From Anaerolineales bacterium (GTDB lineage Bacteria > Chloroflexota > Anaerolineae > Anaerolineales > Villigracilaceae), in assembly GCA_016789345.1 (NCBI GenBank), contig JAEURG010000134.1, positions 1 to 40,045 on the forward strand: 40,045 nt of DNA, read 5' to 3'. Below are positions 1-8,824 of this stretch, piece after piece. The position numbers were made by a program, and so were the translations under genes. Position 1 is the stretch's first letter; the number at the start of each line of letters is the position of its first letter. Below the pieces are notes generated by a model. The model was not told the origin of the DNA. It ran no database searches and saw only the letters and a list, made by a program, of their open reading frames with translations.

Positions 1-33
1 AAATACTTTTTTCATGTTATGGGGTAATCATAA

Positions 34-39
34 TATAAT
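34..39 (+). promoter_or_regulatory. Putative -10 box for the DUF4230 gene
   Basis: A perfect TATAAT lies 25 nt before the ATG at 65. The start has a good Shine-Dalgarno sequence (AAAGGA near 54-59). No convincing -35 box is seen at the expected spacing, so this rests on the -10 match and its position only. Confidence 0.4.
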
Positions 40-64
40 AAAATAGGTTATCGAAAGGATACGA

Positions 65-736
65 ATGAAAAATACATTTAGCACAATTATGTCCTTCCTG
101 ATTTTGATAGTGTTGGCGGCTGGGGTTTATTTTATCGTAGAGACGGTGCGTGAAACTGCTGCGGCGGCACAAGGACCGTTTGACCAAGTGAATCAAGCCA
201 ATCAGGCATTGCAAACGCAAGTAGCGCAATTGGCGAACCCTACACCGACGATTATTCCCGACCCTGTGACTTATATTAATGAGATTCGTTCACTGGCTCG
301 TTTGGAAACGATTCAATATAGTGTTGAAAAAGTGATTACTGCTGAAATTGGACAAGGCACATTCGGCTTTGCATTTGGTGATAGATTATTGTTTGTGGCG
401 CATGGCATTGTGATTGCGGGCATTGATATGGAAAAACTTCGCCCGGAAGATATGCGTTATGACGGGAATGTTTTATACGTCAATTTACCGTCTGCGGAAA
501 TTTTCATTGCTACATTAGATAATGAAAAATCTTACGTGTATGACCGTGAAACTGGTTTGCTTACGAAAGGTCAGCAAGATTTAGAAACGCTAGCCCGCCA
601 AACTGCTGAGCAGGAAATTTTGAAAGCGGCATTGGAAGATGGAATTTTGGTTCAAGCCCAACGCAATGCCGAGGCGTATTTGATTAAGTTCTTTGCGGCA
701 CTTGGGTTTAATACGGTCATTTTTCCGGATGAGTAA
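65..736 (+). CDS. DUF4230 domain-containing membrane-anchored protein
   Basis: A 223-residue protein with one N-terminal membrane segment (about residues 8-27), then a short alpha-helical stretch rich in Ala and Gln (31-58) and a soluble domain that is probably extracytoplasmic. The soluble part has the DUF4230 layout: an IRSLARLETIQY segment near 75, an alternating beta-rich middle in which a 'G.DMEKL..ED' phrase precedes 'VNLPSAEIF', and a C-terminal helix pair ending in a short hydrophobic strand. The start is set by AAAGGA about 6 nt upstream of ATG. DUF4230 has no established function to my knowledge. It is convergent with the SH3b lipoprotein gene and separated from it by a GC-rich hairpin. 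The family call is made by eye and is fairly secure; function is unknown. Confidence 0.8.
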   Translation: MKNTFSTIMSFLILIVLAAGVYFIVETVRETAAAAQGPFDQVNQANQALQTQVAQLANPTPTIIPDPVTYINEIRSLARLETIQYSVEKVITAEIGQGTFGFAFGDRLLFVAHGIVIAGIDMEKLRPEDMRYDGNVLYVNLPSAEIFIATLDNEKSYVYDRETGLLTKGQQDLETLARQTAEQEILKAALEDGILVQAQRNAEAYLIKFFAALGFNTVIFPDE

Positions 737-739
737 TTA

Positions 740-758
740 GGGCGGGATAACCCCGCCC
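740..758. terminator. GC-rich hairpin between convergent genes (REP-like)
   Basis: GGGCGGG, a 4-nt loop, then CCCCGCCC lies just after the stop at 736 and before the convergent stop at 767. It is followed by CTACGG. On the minus strand it reads GTAGGGGCGGGG..., like the hairpin elements at 23219-23246 and 25519-25577, so it is probably a copy of a dispersed palindromic family acting here as a bidirectional terminator. There is no T-run, so terminator function is inferred from position. Confidence 0.55.
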
Positions 759-766
759 CTACGGTT

Positions 767-1492
767 TCATGGCGTGCAACTGACGGGGAAATTTACTTGA
801 CGCATCACTTCATTTGGTGTGAGCGCATAAAAGCGCACCCAATAATCATTGGCAGAATTGATTTGATAATACTCATTAATTGCTTGTGTGCCGGCTTCTT
901 GAAAAATCAACGTACCCACATCTGAAACGGCGCCTGTGCTGATTTCCCATTTCCATGTAAACAGGGTCGGTCCATTGGTAGTGACGAGTGCTTCAAAGAA
1001 AACGGTTTGCGGAAATTGATTGCAATTTACCACAATGCGATTTGGCTCGACTCGTAAATCTACATTGGTGACCATTGTTAACGGCGGTTGAATAATTGGA
1101 AGTAAATCCGCTTCGCCACTGACCTGAACCACGTCTGCTGAAACCCAGCAGAATTTACCTGGGTTGCCGGGGTCATTCACATAATACCAAGTCATTGATT
1201 CGTTTCGCCCTGTGGCGCGTAAGTTTCTTCCTTGAGCAATTTGGCTGAGCGTATCAAAAATTGTGCCAGGACCAGAACGGCAATTAACTAATTCGGCAGT
1301 CACTTGCATTGAAATTACAACTGGCGTAGGCGTGAAGGTGAAAGCGGGTATGGGGGTAAAAGTCGGCAGGGGTGTAGAAACAGGCTCAGGCGTCCCCAAA
1401 GGGGATGCTATGGGTTGAGGCGGTTGTGTCCCAACGTTGCATCCTGTTAATGCAATTAAAAAAAGTAAAATCAGCAAAGCGTGGCGTTTCAT
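767..1492 (-). CDS. Lipoprotein with SH3b domain
   Basis: A secreted lipoprotein of about 241 residues. The N-terminus is a type II signal peptide (MKRHALL... with lipobox ALTGC, Cys18). A Pro/Thr-rich spacer follows (about 20-58), typical of Anaerolineae surface lipoproteins. An SH3b-like module spans about 60-125: 'VNCRSGPGT.F..L' at its start and 'WYYV.....FCWV' at its end. The last 110 residues form a beta-rich domain without a family I recognise. Two tandem ATGs occur (1495 and 1492). The second sits about 4 nt after a strong AAAGGAGG, so I chose it. The gene lies 74 nt downstream of the histidine kinase on the same strand and could be co-transcribed with it. It probably binds cell-wall or other surface polymers; ligand unknown. 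Confidence 0.8.
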   Translation of the reverse strand: MKRHALLILLFLIALTGCNVGTQPPQPIASPLGTPEPVSTPLPTFTPIPAFTFTPTPVVISMQVTAELVNCRSGPGTIFDTLSQIAQGRNLRATGRNESMTWYYVNDPGNPGKFCWVSADVVQVSGEADLLPIIQPPLTMVTNVDLRVEPNRIVVNCNQFPQTVFFEALVTTNGPTLFTWKWEISTGAVSDVGTLIFQEAGTQAINEYYQINSANDYWVRFYALTPNEVMRQVNFPVSCTP

Positions 1493-1566
1493 CATTCCTC
1501 CTTTGACTTTGCATGTTGAAACAATCAGAATCAGATTGCGTTACGAAAAATAGTACCTAAGAGTGA

Positions 1567-4500
1567 TTATGGATTAATTTGACTTTTTGATTTTGGTAAT
1601 GTGAAAAAGAAAGTGGAGCCTTTACCCGCTTCGCTCTGGACCCAAATCTTGCCACCGTGAACCTCAACGATTCGCTTCACGATAGCCAGCCCTATACCTG
1701 TGCCTTCGGTCTGGGAGTCGAGTTTATCGAACAAGCCGAAAATTCTATCTTGTAATTTTGTTGGTATGCCAATGCCGTTGTCTTTAACATAAAAAATTGT
1801 AAAGCCGTTTTCTTCACCACTTGTGCCGATTTCAATTTGTGGTTTTGTTTGATTCTGCATAAATTTTGCGGCGTTATTAATTAAATTTTGCGCCACTTCA
1901 ATTAAACGCTGACGGTCTCCAAACACGGTGGGTAAATTAGGTTGAATCATCATCTCAACATTATGTTTGATTAAATTTCCATGTTCAATTTCTAACGCGC
2001 TTTGTATAATTTCTGCAAACGGAATCATCTCGGAGGGGTTTGCAATTCGTCCAATGCGTGAAAGTTCAAGCAACTCACCTAACAGTCTGTGCATTTTTAT
2101 TACGGCTTCTCGAATACGCTTGCTGTCATGTTGGAAACGTTCTAAATTATTATTTTTGAAATCCGTTTCTAAATATCCAATATAGCCATTGATGGTGACC
2201 AAAGGTGATTTCAAATCATGTGAAACAGTGTAGGTGAAGCGTTCTAATTCCGCGTTTTTATCGCCCAGTTCTTTAATTAAATTTTCACGGATGCTTAATT
2301 CGGTTTGCAGTTCATTAAACAATTGTGAATTTTCCAATGCAATGGCTACTTGGTTTGCAAACAAAACTGCCAACTCAGCATGGCGTTCATTGAATTGATT
2401 TTTTTGTTTGCCATCTAACGCAATAATGCCAATAATCTTCCCGCGTGTTTTGAGCGGAATTGCCAGCCACGAGTTCACATACGTATGCGGTTCTACCTGA
2501 AAATCTGCCAACTCGCTTTGCACATTGTTGTTCAAAATATAAGGCACCTCGCCTCGTATAATTGCCATAGCGGAATTTGAATCATCCGCTGTAAATTCAT
2601 CGGCATTGTTTGCTTGTAAATCGGGTAGGTTGCGCCCAGCAATTAACTTTTGAACATTCCCCTCCACCTGCCAAACAGAAGCAGTATCATACGGAATAAC
2701 TCGCTTGATTTGGTCTAATATTTTTTCTACAATTTCTTCAAATTTAAATGTTTCAACCAAACTAGCCAAACTCTCACGCAAGGTTTCGGATTCGGCATTC
2801 TTTGCTTCTAACTCTCGAATTAATCGCTCTCGTTCACTTTGAAATTCAATTTCTTGCGTTTGGTCGTAGAACATAGAGAGGACACATTCCTGATTACTAA
2901 TTTGAATTAATTCATAAAAAGAGGTAATTACTTTGAAAGTTTTATCTGCTCGAATTAAGTAATCATTTGAAAAGGACAAGGATTTTTTTTGTTTCAATTC
3001 CTTTACAAATTCATCACGTTCTTTCAAATCTTTCCATGCGCCTAATTCTTCGGCATTCTTCCATAATGCTTGCTCAGGCGTGCTTCCAGTCACTTGCCAA
3101 TAGGCCTTGTTAGCGTCTAGCAAAATACCTTTTCCTAAAGTGGTGATGCAAATAGCAATTGGGCTGGCATCAAAAATTTTACGAAAACGTTCTTCACTTT
3201 CACGAAATGCCGTTTCTGCCATTTTGCGTGTGGTAACATCTCGCAAAATAGCAACTGCCACGGCGCGCCCTTCGTATGTCCGCAGGCGGGCACTAACCTC
3301 CACCGGAAACGTGCTTCCATTTTTACGCTGATAAATTGACTCAAATACCAAACTACCTTTTTCTTTTAATAACTTTATTCGCTCATGCCACTCATCCAGC
3401 GTGTTAATATGCGTGGCTAAATCAATCACACTGCGTTGTAACAACTCCTCGCGTGTGTAATCAAATAATTCACAAGCCGTTTGGTTAAAGTCTAAATATT
3501 TACTGGTTTCAGGGTCAATAACAAAAATAGCATCATTCGATTCATCCATCAATTTTCTAAACTCAATTAATTCTGCCTCAGCTTTTTTGCGTTCTGTAAT
3601 ATCAATGAACACACCATGCACATATTTTTGTTTCCCTTCTTCATCATACACAATCACAATTTCATCACGTACCCAACGCCATCTGCCGTCTTTTGTGCGA
3701 AGGCGATATTCACTAAAAGACTTTCTATCTTCTGCCACATAACTTTCAATATCTGCTAACAAGGCAGGCAAATCATCAGGATGAACTAACGTTTGCCAAA
3801 AGAAAGGTTCACTTAACCATTCTTCAGGCGTGTAACCAAGTAAATTTTCAATTTGCGGGCTTACATATAAAGAAGATGCTCCACCGTCAGGCTTATCTCG
3901 ATATACCACAATCGAAGTCTGCTCTACTAAAGTACGAAATAATGTTTCTGCTTCTCGCAAAGCATCTTCGGTTTCTTTTCTATCATTCAATTCTTTTTTT
4001 GCCGAAAGCAAAGCAAATTTCAAAGCCCCACTAAATTGATAAACAAATAAACTAACAATTCCATTTAACAGCACAAAATTTCCAGCAATACTAATGTTGA
4101 TAACTCTCACGTCTGGATTTTGATTTGAATTGATAATTGCCGCGCCGATAACGATTCCTGAACTGATAACAAATACTATCCCCAACGCGCCTCTTCCCAA
4201 GCCCAAGCCTGCTACTACAACTGACAAAGTATACAACACGAGGAGAAAACTACTTTGTCGCAAATCTGCTGTGGATAAGATGCTAAGCGAAGTTACTATA
4301 ATAAAAATTAGGAGCAAAATAACGACAGAAGTTTTGTAATAGCCCCATCGAATTAATGCTAATAAAAATGAGAAAATTAAAACGGCAATTGTATTGGAAA
4401 CGAATCCATTTACTTTTTGCTCTGTTGTTAAATCTGGGGATAATTGATTGAAAATTATTGCAAACAATAAAATAGAAATTATCCCCAAAACAAGGGACTG

Positions 4501-4578
4501 TATCAGAACCGCCATACGACGTTCGATTTCATCGTCAATGGGCAGTTTATTCCACCAGTGCTGAAATTTTGAATTCAT
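1567..4578 (-). CDS. Membrane-bound multi-PAS/GAF sensor histidine kinase
   Basis: A 1003-residue hybrid sensor. About six N-terminal membrane segments occupy residues 20-190. Three PAS domains follow (about 205-335, 337-460 and 462-585), the first with a PAC-like '[13 protein letters not shown]' phrase. Next come a short coiled coil (585-605), a GAF domain (about 605-760) and a HisKA domain with the H-box SHDLKSP, His about 787. The C-terminal HATPase_c has N-box [11 protein letters not shown]1 DNGIGIP and G2 [11 protein letters not shown]. All catalytic boxes are intact, so it should autophosphorylate. No receiver domain and no response-regulator gene occur in the window, so it is an orphan kinase. 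Its signal is unknown; GAF and PAS could bind a small ligand, haem or flavin. No Shine-Dalgarno sequence precedes the ATG. The nearest -10-like TATAAA is about 14 nt upstream, suggesting a very short leader. Confidence 0.93.
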   Translation of the reverse strand: MNSKFQHWWNKLPIDDEIERRMAVLIQSLVLGIISILLFAIIFNQLSPDLTTEQKVNGFVSNTIAVLIFSFLLALIRWGYYKTSVVILLLIFIIVTSLSILSTADLRQSSFLLVLYTLSVVVAGLGLGRGALGIVFVISSGIVIGAAIINSNQNPDVRVINISIAGNFVLLNGIVSLFVYQFSGALKFALLSAKKELNDRKETEDALREAETLFRTLVEQTSIVVYRDKPDGGASSLYVSPQIENLLGYTPEEWLSEPFFWQTLVHPDDLPALLADIESYVAEDRKSFSEYRLRTKDGRWRWVRDEIVIVYDEEGKQKYVHGVFIDITERKKAEAELIEFRKLMDESNDAIFVIDPETSKYLDFNQTACELFDYTREELLQRSVIDLATHINTLDEWHERIKLLKEKGSLVFESIYQRKNGSTFPVEVSARLRTYEGRAVAVAILRDVTTRKMAETAFRESEERFRKIFDASPIAICITTLGKGILLDANKAYWQVTGSTPEQALWKNAEELGAWKDLKERDEFVKELKQKKSLSFSNDYLIRADKTFKVITSFYELIQISNQECVLSMFYDQTQEIEFQSERERLIRELEAKNAESETLRESLASLVETFKFEEIVEKILDQIKRVIPYDTASVWQVEGNVQKLIAGRNLPDLQANNADEFTADDSNSAMAIIRGEVPYILNNNVQSELADFQVEPHTYVNSWLAIPLKTRGKIIGIIALDGKQKNQFNERHAELAVLFANQVAIALENSQLFNELQTELSIRENLIKELGDKNAELERFTYTVSHDLKSPLVTINGYIGYLETDFKNNNLERFQHDSKRIREAVIKMHRLLGELLELSRIGRIANPSEMIPFAEIIQSALEIEHGNLIKHNVEMMIQPNLPTVFGDRQRLIEVAQNLINNAAKFMQNQTKPQIEIGTSGEENGFTIFYVKDNGIGIPTKLQDRIFGLFDKLDSQTEGTGIGLAIVKRIVEVHGGKIWVQSEAGKGSTFFFTLPKSKSQINP

Positions 4579-4667
4579 TTTATATAGAGTTTTATAAAGT
4601 TATACGAACTTTCACTATATGCCATTACATAACAATTTTACCCTCTGTTTATGTTTCAAGTTGGTGA

Positions 4668-4673
4668 TATAAT
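4668..4673 (+). promoter_or_regulatory. Putative -10 box for the Asp-box protein gene
   Basis: TATAAT occurs inside GATATAATATTT, 38 nt before the chosen ATG at 4712, in the divergent gap between this gene and the histidine kinase. The -35 region (near 4645-4650, CTGTTT) is weak. Confidence 0.4.
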
Positions 4674-4711
4674 ATTTAGAACATTTGTTTCTTTTACAAA
4701 AGGAGAATGCC

Positions 4712-5869
4712 ATGAGCAAACAAGTGAAAGTTTTCGTTGGAACCACAAAGGGCGGTTTTATTTTTTCTAGTGATGCAAAACGTAAAAAATGGGAAATGAG
4801 TGACATTCATTTTAAAAGTTGGAATGTGATGCACATGCAACTTGACCCGCGTGACAATCGTCTTCATGCGGCAGTGAGTCATAATGTGTATGGACCTACA
4901 ACTCACTACTCAGATGATTTTGGTAAAACATGGGTTCAAGCAAAAGAAGTACCAACACTTCCACGCGCCTCAACCTCAGGGAGACCGCCCGGAACAGTAG
5001 ATGAAGCATTCAACACCGAATCAGGAGTGGATATCAAAACTGTCCCTGAAAAGATGATAAAAGTATGGCACATCAAGCCGGGGCGTAGTGAAGAAGCGGG
5101 AGTCTTATATGCAGGTGCGCAACCAGCATCACTATTTATATCCAAAGATAGAGGCGAGACTTGGCAAATCAATGAAGGTTGGTACGACCATCCACATCGT
5201 GGCACATTATTTCCCGGCAATGGAGGTTTGTGTTTGCATACGATTTTGTTAGACCCAACGAATATGAATCGCATGTATATTGCCATTTCAACAGGCGGAT
5301 GTTATCGCACAGACGATGGTGGAAAAACTTGGAAGCCATATAACAAAAATGTGCGTGCGGATTTTAATCCTGATAAATTCCCTGAGTATGGTCAGTGTGT
5401 GCATAAAATGGCGATGCACCCAAGCAACCCAAATGTGATTTATCAACAAAATCATTGTGGCGTGTATCGGAGTGATAATGCGGGCGAAGATTGGATTGAT
5501 ATTGGTGAAAATAAATTGCCTTCGCGTTTTGGTTTTCCAATTGCTGTTCACCCCACTGACCCAAAAACTATTTATGTGGTGCTTGAAGAAACTGACGAAT
5601 ATCATATGAGCATTGATGGTGAGTTAGCCGTTTGGCGAAGCCGTGATGCGGGTGAGACTTGGCAGAAAATAAGAAAAGGTTTTCCTGAACGTGCGTATGT
5701 AGATGTTTTACGCGAAGCCATGTCTACGGATACGTTTGAAGATGCAGGAATTTATTTTGGAACGAATACCGGTCAATTGTTTTATTCGCGCGATTCAGGT
5801 GATAGTTTTGAATTGTTAGCAGATTTTCTTCCACCGATTCAATCGGTGGAAGTGGCGGTGATTGAGTAA
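4712..5869 (+). CDS. Asp-box (BNR/sortilin-like) beta-propeller protein
   Basis: A 385-residue protein with no signal peptide, made of repeated propeller blades. At least six Asp-box motifs (S/T-x-D-x-G-x-T-W type) are visible: SDDFGKTW, SKDRGETW, TDDGGKTW, SDNAGEDW, SRDAGETW and a weaker SRDSGDSF. Such propellers occur in sialidases, xyloglucanases, sortilin and photosystem assembly factors. I see no sialidase Arg triad or FRIP motif, so 'exo-alpha-sialidase', a likely automatic label, is not supported. The start is the ATG at 4712, 6 nt after AAAGGAG. A TTG-initiated reading from 4685 would include the Shine-Dalgarno sequence itself and is rejected. The protein is probably cytoplasmic; function unknown. 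Its stop codon lies inside a perfect palindrome shared with the convergent chagasin-like gene. Confidence 0.8.
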   Translation: MSKQVKVFVGTTKGGFIFSSDAKRKKWEMSDIHFKSWNVMHMQLDPRDNRLHAAVSHNVYGPTTHYSDDFGKTWVQAKEVPTLPRASTSGRPPGTVDEAFNTESGVDIKTVPEKMIKVWHIKPGRSEEAGVLYAGAQPASLFISKDRGETWQINEGWYDHPHRGTLFPGNGGLCLHTILLDPTNMNRMYIAISTGGCYRTDDGGKTWKPYNKNVRADFNPDKFPEYGQCVHKMAMHPSNPNVIYQQNHCGVYRSDNAGEDWIDIGENKLPSRFGFPIAVHPTDPKTIYVVLEETDEYHMSIDGELAVWRSRDAGETWQKIRKGFPERAYVDVLREAMSTDTFEDAGIYFGTNTGQLFYSRDSGDSFELLADFLPPIQSVEVAVIE

Positions 5870-5910
5870 ATAAAAAGAGACTTTCTTAAGAAAGTCTCTT
5901 TTTATTTACT
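5865..5910. terminator. 46-bp perfect palindrome, bidirectional terminator
   Basis: Positions 5865-5887 are the exact reverse complement of 5888-5910, centred on CTTAAG. The stem is flanked by A-run and T-run (AAATAAAAAGAGAC / GTCTCTTTTTATTT), so it works as an intrinsic terminator on both strands. It contains the stop codon of the plus-strand gene (5867-5869) and the first base of the stop codon of the minus-strand gene (5910-5912). Confidence 0.9.
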
Positions 5911-6308
5911 TATTTAACAACAATATGAAATGTAACATTTTGGTCAGGCTCAGTTGCACCGGGTGGATAACTTCCCAATGTAATTTGCGTCTCGCCACTA
6001 GAAACTGCTTTGAACGTCCACACATCTACACCGCCAGAGCCGGGAGCGACAGGTTCATCGGCTGTGTATTCGGTAGAGATAAATTCAACACCGTTAAGTT
6101 CGCCTACAATTTCCCAGTGATAGCCAGTGGATGGGTTGGAATCAATAACGATGTTAAACGTCTCACCTGCTGACACTTCCATTGGTTGAAATGGGTCTGT
6201 GAGAGCAGGTCTCGTGCTACCTGCTGGGTCTGGTGTTGGAGTTGCAACTGGGGATGCACAACCAACAAGTAAAATGGAAAGAAAGAGAAGCGCGAATATT
6301 TTTTTCAT
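5910..6308 (-). CDS. Chagasin-like (I42) protease inhibitor lipoprotein
   Basis: A 132-residue lipoprotein: signal peptide with lipobox LLVGC (Cys17), a Thr/Pro-rich spacer, then a beta-sandwich domain of about 90 residues. Two chagasin loops are recognisable: NPSTGYHW (residues 58-65, the NPTTG loop) and GSGGVDVWTF (the GxGG loop). The third canonical motif (RPW/F) is replaced by SYPPG. Chagasin-family proteins inhibit papain-like cysteine proteases. Here the inhibitor would be lipid-anchored outside the membrane, either to protect the cell from external cysteine proteases or to control its own. The ATG at 6308 lies 5 nt after GGAGG; a TTG four codons upstream overlaps that site and is rejected. 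Family assignment is good, inhibitory activity is inferred. Confidence 0.8.
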   Translation of the reverse strand: MKKIFALLFLSILLVGCASPVATPTPDPAGSTRPALTDPFQPMEVSAGETFNIVIDSNPSTGYHWEIVGELNGVEFISTEYTADEPVAPGSGGVDVWTFKAVSSGETQITLGSYPPGATEPDQNVTFHIVVK

Positions 6309-6351
6309 ACAAGCCTCCAAATAAAAGTATATCTGCTTTTATTCGATTATG

Positions 6352-6660
6352 TCATCTAATATTATCTTTTTTCATTTGATTTTCAATAAAATCATCAATT
6401 GAATCGAAAAAATGATGGCTTGGGAATTCTGAACTGCTTTCAGGATTCCATGTTAAGTGTACAACTGCTAAAGGTGGATTATGGTTTGGAAAGAAAAACA
6501 AAACATCATCATTGTCTTGTCGTCTCCCAACTGCAATCGCCTCAATTTTATAAAGAGGATGTTTTGGAGAAACTTCTCTAGCAAGTTCTTTTTCAAGTCC
6601 AGGCTCAGAGAAACGCCAAGGAACAAGCCAATTAATTTTTTGAAAGTCGCCAATATTCAT
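6352..6660 (-). CDS. Small conserved-looking protein of unknown function
   Basis: A 102-residue soluble protein that I do not recognise by name. It begins with an 'INWLVPWRF' phrase, has a central 'IEAIAVGRRQDNDDVLFFF' strand pair and a 'PLAVVHLTW' strand, and ends in an acidic helix. There is no signal peptide or membrane segment. It starts 2 nt after the ettA stop codon (TAA AA ATG), so it is very probably translated from the ettA transcript. The layout (small, strand-rich, 'VVHLTW') resembles small proteins often seen as isolated accessory genes. I can offer no function; a link to EttA rests on adjacency only. Confidence 0.65.
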   Translation of the reverse strand: MNIGDFQKINWLVPWRFSEPGLEKELAREVSPKHPLYKIEAIAVGRRQDNDDVLFFFPNHNPPLAVVHLTWNPESSSEFPSHHFFDSIDDFIENQMKKDNIR

Positions 6661-6662
6661 TT

Positions 6663-8333
6663 TTAGCGTTTGAGAGTTCTGTACTTCACTCGATGCGGAG
6701 TCAAATCCTTACCAAATTTTTCCATCATCATCGCTTCATAATCAGACCAGTTACCTAAATACATCTTCGCAACGGAATCGCCTTCAAAAGCAATGATATG
6801 CGTACAGATTCTATCTAAGAACCATCTATCATGGCTGACCACAACGACAACGCCTGCAAATTCTTCGATGGCTTCTTCTAAAGCGCGCAGTGTATTGACA
6901 TCTAAATCGTTGGTGGGTTCATCGAGTAATAAAGCATTCGTTGGTTCAATCAATGTTTTTGCTAAGTGAACACGGTTACGTTCACCGCCAGATAACACAC
7001 CAACTTTCTTTTGCTGGTCTGAGCCTTGGAAGTTAAACGAAGCACAATAAGCACGCGCATTGATTTTTCTTTTTCCAAGTTCAAGGAAATCTGCGCCACC
7101 TGAAATTTCTTCATAAACAGTTTTATCAGAATCTAAAGTTCGTGATTGGTCAGCATACGCAATCTTTACGGTTTCACCAATTTTGATGGTGCCACTATCT
7201 GGTTTTTCTTTACCCGTAATCATTCTCAACAACGTCGTTTTACCTGCGCCATTCGGACCAATTATCCCGACGATTGAGCCTGCTGGAACAGAAGCAGTAA
7301 ACTCGTCAAGAATGAGGCGGTCTTCGAAAGATTTGGTTACTTTATCAAATTCAAAAACTACATCACCAAGCCGTGGACCGGGCGGAATATAAATCTCCAA
7401 ATCTTCACGGCGTTTCTCGGCTTCTTGACTCAATAAATTTTCATACGAAGTGACACGCGCTTTACCTTTGGATTGACGCGCTTTGGGCGACATGCGAATC
7501 CATTCGAGTTCGCGTGCCAAAGTTTTTTGTCGTTGACTTTCAGATTTTTCTTCTTGCTTCAAACGTGTTTCTTTTTGTTCGAGCCATGAAGAATAATTTC
7601 CTTTGTATGGAATTCCATAACCGCGATCGAGTTCAAGAATCCAACCTGCAACATTATCTAAAAAGTAACGGTCATGTGTAACGGCAATGACTGTGCCTTT
7701 GTAATCGCGCAAATGATGTTCAAGCCACGCCACCGATTCAGCATCGAGATGATTGGTCGGTTCGTCGAGTAACAAAACATCGGGTTCAGTCAACAACAAT
7801 CGGGTAAGTGCGACGCGGCGACGTTCACCACCGGATAAATTTTTAATCGGCGCATCCGACGGCGGACAACGCAACGCTTCCATCGCCACTTCCAAATGCG
7901 AATCTAAATTCCAAGCATCATGCTTATCGAGTTGTTCTTGCAATTTGGCTTGCTCTGCAACGAGGGCATCGAAATCGGCATCGGGTTCGGCAAATTTTGC
8001 ATTGACCTCATCAAAGCGTGCCAACATTTCAACGATGGGTTGCACCGCCTCTTTGATGACCTCGATAACTGTTTTTGTTTCATCGAGTTTTGGTTCTTGC
8101 TCGAGCAGACCAAACGTGTAGCCTTTGGATTGCGAAATTTCGCCGATGTAATCTTTATCCACACCTGCCATGATGCGCAGGAGGGTAGATTTACCAGCAC
8201 CATTGAGACCGAGCACGCCGATCTTGGCGCCGTAATAGAAGCCAATGGAAATATCGCGCAGAATTTGTTTATTAGGCGGGACAATTTTCCCGACCTTGTT
8301 CATGGAGTAAATGACTAATGATTCGTTTGACAT
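6663..8333 (-). CDS. ettA: Energy-dependent translational throttle protein EttA (ABC-F)
   Basis: A 556-residue ABC-F ATPase with two nucleotide-binding domains: Walker [12 protein letters not shown] (about 37-47) and [11 protein letters not shown] (about 357-367), and signatures LSGGERRR and LSGGERNR. An arm is inserted in the first domain. The interdomain linker carries the P-site tRNA-interaction phrase [16 protein letters not shown] (about 277-292), which is characteristic of EttA rather than Uup or antibiotic-resistance ABC-F proteins. Length matches E. coli EttA (555). EttA binds the ribosomal E site and gates the first elongation step according to ATP/ADP ratio. No Shine-Dalgarno sequence precedes the ATG; an extended -10 box lies 9 nt upstream, so the transcript may be leaderless. 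A 102-residue unknown follows in the same transcript. Confidence 0.95.
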   Translation of the reverse strand: MSNESLVIYSMNKVGKIVPPNKQILRDISIGFYYGAKIGVLGLNGAGKSTLLRIMAGVDKDYIGEISQSKGYTFGLLEQEPKLDETKTVIEVIKEAVQPIVEMLARFDEVNAKFAEPDADFDALVAEQAKLQEQLDKHDAWNLDSHLEVAMEALRCPPSDAPIKNLSGGERRRVALTRLLLTEPDVLLLDEPTNHLDAESVAWLEHHLRDYKGTVIAVTHDRYFLDNVAGWILELDRGYGIPYKGNYSSWLEQKETRLKQEEKSESQRQKTLARELEWIRMSPKARQSKGKARVTSYENLLSQEAEKRREDLEIYIPPGPRLGDVVFEFDKVTKSFEDRLILDEFTASVPAGSIVGIIGPNGAGKTTLLRMITGKEKPDSGTIKIGETVKIAYADQSRTLDSDKTVYEEISGGADFLELGKRKINARAYCASFNFQGSDQQKKVGVLSGGERNRVHLAKTLIEPTNALLLDEPTNDLDVNTLRALEEAIEEFAGVVVVVSHDRWFLDRICTHIIAFEGDSVAKMYLGNWSDYEAMMMEKFGKDLTPHRVKYRTLKR

Positions 8334-8342
8334 AGTGGGGTG

Positions 8343-8351
8343 ATTTTATCA
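8343..8351 (-). promoter_or_regulatory. Extended -10 promoter of ettA
   Basis: Reading the minus strand, TGATAAAAT lies 9 nt before the ettA ATG. The surrounding block CTGATAAAAT-CA-CCCCACT is nearly identical to the block upstream of the pnt operon at 13424-13441. No Shine-Dalgarno sequence could fit, so transcription probably starts at or next to the start codon. Confidence 0.5.
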
Positions 8352-8512
8352 GAGAGTGAGGGATGATGAATAAAGAATTTTTGAATAACTAAACTCGCCT
8401 TATGTTTCAAGGTGCTGGTCATTAAGTAAAGTAAAATAATCTGCGGGTTAAACTTTTGCCATTGTATTAAATTCCAAGTAAGAGACAAATTAATGACGAG
8501 GTAGGAAAATCT

Positions 8513-8782
8513 ATGAAATTATCACAAATTAATACGTGGATACTAAAACACATAAAAACGATAGAAATGATTGCTGTGCTTATGCGTATTCTCAGTTTTA
8601 GTCTTGTCAGTTGGCTGGGTGCAAATAGCCCATTTATGTTGGTCTGGGTAGTGAATACATCTGATGCAATCATATTGGCTTGGTGCGCCATCCTTCGAAA
8701 AGATTCGGCATATACAGTATTAAATTTATTTTGGGTTCTAATTGGTATTATTGGAATCTTGCGCGCTGGAAATTTGCTATAA
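8513..8782 (+). CDS. Small membrane protein, unknown function
   Basis: An 89-residue protein with a cytoplasmic-looking N-terminal helix and three hydrophobic segments (about 24-42, 44-60 and 68-84). The last ends in NLFWVLIGIIGILRAG. AGGAAAATCT-ATG gives a plausible Shine-Dalgarno sequence, and the codon use is like that of the neighbours. The C-terminal 'LN.FWVLIGIIGI' phrase resembles small conserved inner-membrane proteins in which the last helix follows an Ala/Asn-rich turn; I cannot name the family. It is isolated: ettA is divergent on its left and the TIR gene converges on its right, so it is a single-gene unit with no functional hint from context. Confidence 0.6.
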   Translation: MKLSQINTWILKHIKTIEMIAVLMRILSFSLVSWLGANSPFMLVWVVNTSDAIILAWCAILRKDSAYTVLNLFWVLIGIIGILRAGNLL

Positions 8783-8824
8783 CTTAATTGTTATTTATAT
8801 CTTTGTGAGGTTTTATGAAATTTA

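Noticed and set aside
4685..4711. TTG start extending the Asp-box protein by nine residues
   Set aside because: It would place the strong Shine-Dalgarno AAAGGAG inside the coding sequence; the ATG at 4712 is correctly spaced.
4712..5869. Sialidase activity for the Asp-box protein
   Set aside because: Asp boxes only define the propeller; the Arg triad, FRIP motif and signal peptide of secreted sialidases are not seen.
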